From Meconema thalassinum (Eukaryota > Arthropoda > Insecta > Orthoptera > Tettigoniidae): a stretch of 64,000 nt of DNA. Location: assembly GCA_946902985.2 (NCBI GenBank), contig OX336396.1:238096297-238160296 (forward strand), written 5' to 3'. Below, one piece after another: positions 63,535 through 64,000 of this stretch. A program made the position numbers and the translations under genes. How positions within the stretch are numbered: the stretch's first letter is position 1; each line of letters opens with the position of its first letter. The notes beneath the pieces were generated by a model. It was not told the DNA's origin. It did no database searches and worked only from the letters and a program-made list of their open reading frames with translations.

Positions 63535-64000
63535 TGTGCGGCACTCCGTAGCCTACGCAAGTCTATCAAGAACAAAAGGCCTGGACTGCTCACGAAGGGA
63601 GTGATTCTGCTCCATGATAACGCTCGCCCACACGTCTCAAACGTCACACAAGGTGTATTGGCCATGTTCAAGTGGGAGCAACTTGAGCTTGGACAAAAAA
63701 AAACCAGAGTCGATACCAGTTGTTTAGTCCATACAGTGGTTTATCACAGTAGAGACCAATGGTTTCGTCCAGACTTGTCAACCTGCTACTTCCATCTGTT
63801 TGGTCCGTTACAAAATCAATTCAAGGGAAAACGTTCCTAATCTGACGACGAACTAAAGGACACCGTACAGGATTGGCTCCTGTCACAACCACAAGACTTC
63901 TGGGAACAGGGAATCCTGCGGTTGGTGAAGCAATGGGACACCTGTGCACAGACCTGTGGTGATTACTTTTGAATAATGAATAAATTGTACCCACAGTATC
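63535..64000 (+). pseudogene. mariner-like transposase C-terminal half, interrupted by a minisatellite unit
   Basis: KRPGLLTKGVILLHDNARPH (about 63567-63630) contains the catalytic Asp of the mariner DDE/D core (HDNARPH). The frame is interrupted near 63700-63780 by one unit of the 40-bp minisatellite (AGTAGAGACCAATGGTTTCG). It resumes with LFGPLQNQFKGK, a stop, then VQDWLLSQPQDFWEQGILRL and DYF stop. It runs into the terminal AATAAATTGTACCCACAGTA at the window edge. Inactive. Confidence 0.8.

Overview
The window looks like repeat-dense intergenic DNA from an arthropod, most likely a large-genome insect. The evidence is tRNA-derived SINEs with clear A and B boxes, several LINE clades including an R4/Dong-type element, Tc1/mariner relics, a Ty3/gypsy element, spliceosomal introns and CCTAA/TTAGG-type pentamer repeats. 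A polyneopteran (Orthoptera/Phasmatodea-like) host is only my impression from the SINE style. I recognise no ordinary host gene; every credible coding sequence belongs to a mobile element. SINE-A to SINE-F are local names used only in this annotation.

Layout. 1-39 kb: a mosaic of broken LINEs, nested SINEs, MITE-like foldbacks, a Tc1 relic, an R4-clade pair embedded in (AAT)n tracts, and three minisatellite arrays. 38.9-61.3 kb: a three-layer nest. A LINE (minus strand; pieces 38935-39138 and 60749-61332) is split by a Ty3/gypsy retrotransposon (39139-60748; 683-bp LTRs, GTAT target duplication, tRNA-Leu-type primer site, gag and pol on the minus strand). Its gag is in turn split by a 14,953-bp near-perfect palindrome (44308-59260). 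61.3-64 kb: more LINE tails and mariner fragments.

The palindrome is the standout. It starts 5'-AGTAGTGG, is flanked by the 6-bp duplication CAGCTC, and consists of two arms of about 7.45 kb in inverted orientation around a 34-bp unique centre. The 6-bp target duplication, AG terminus and long TIRs fit the Maverick/Polinton class, but no polymerase, integrase, ATPase, protease or capsid gene is present. Each arm instead carries the same payload: a small three-exon gene, a two-BIR plus RING IAP-like gene, a 93-residue protein, and two FLYWCH zinc-finger genes, with TATA/initiator promoters and convergent polyadenylation signals. My inference is a defective, self-complementary (snap-back) genome of a protein-primed Polinton/adintovirus-like element that was mobilised in trans and integrated into a resident gypsy element. 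The arms differ by only a few substitutions, while the two gypsy LTRs differ at roughly 18 of 683 positions by eye, which agrees with the nesting order.

Within each arm, the plus-oriented (left arm) genes read inward from a TATA promoter near 46.3 kb to a poly(A) signal near 49.04 kb. The FLYWCH genes read outward from a promoter beside the centre and end at an opposing signal only about 25 bp away, a compact virus-like arrangement. Different genes are broken in the two arms, so each keeps a version the other has lost.
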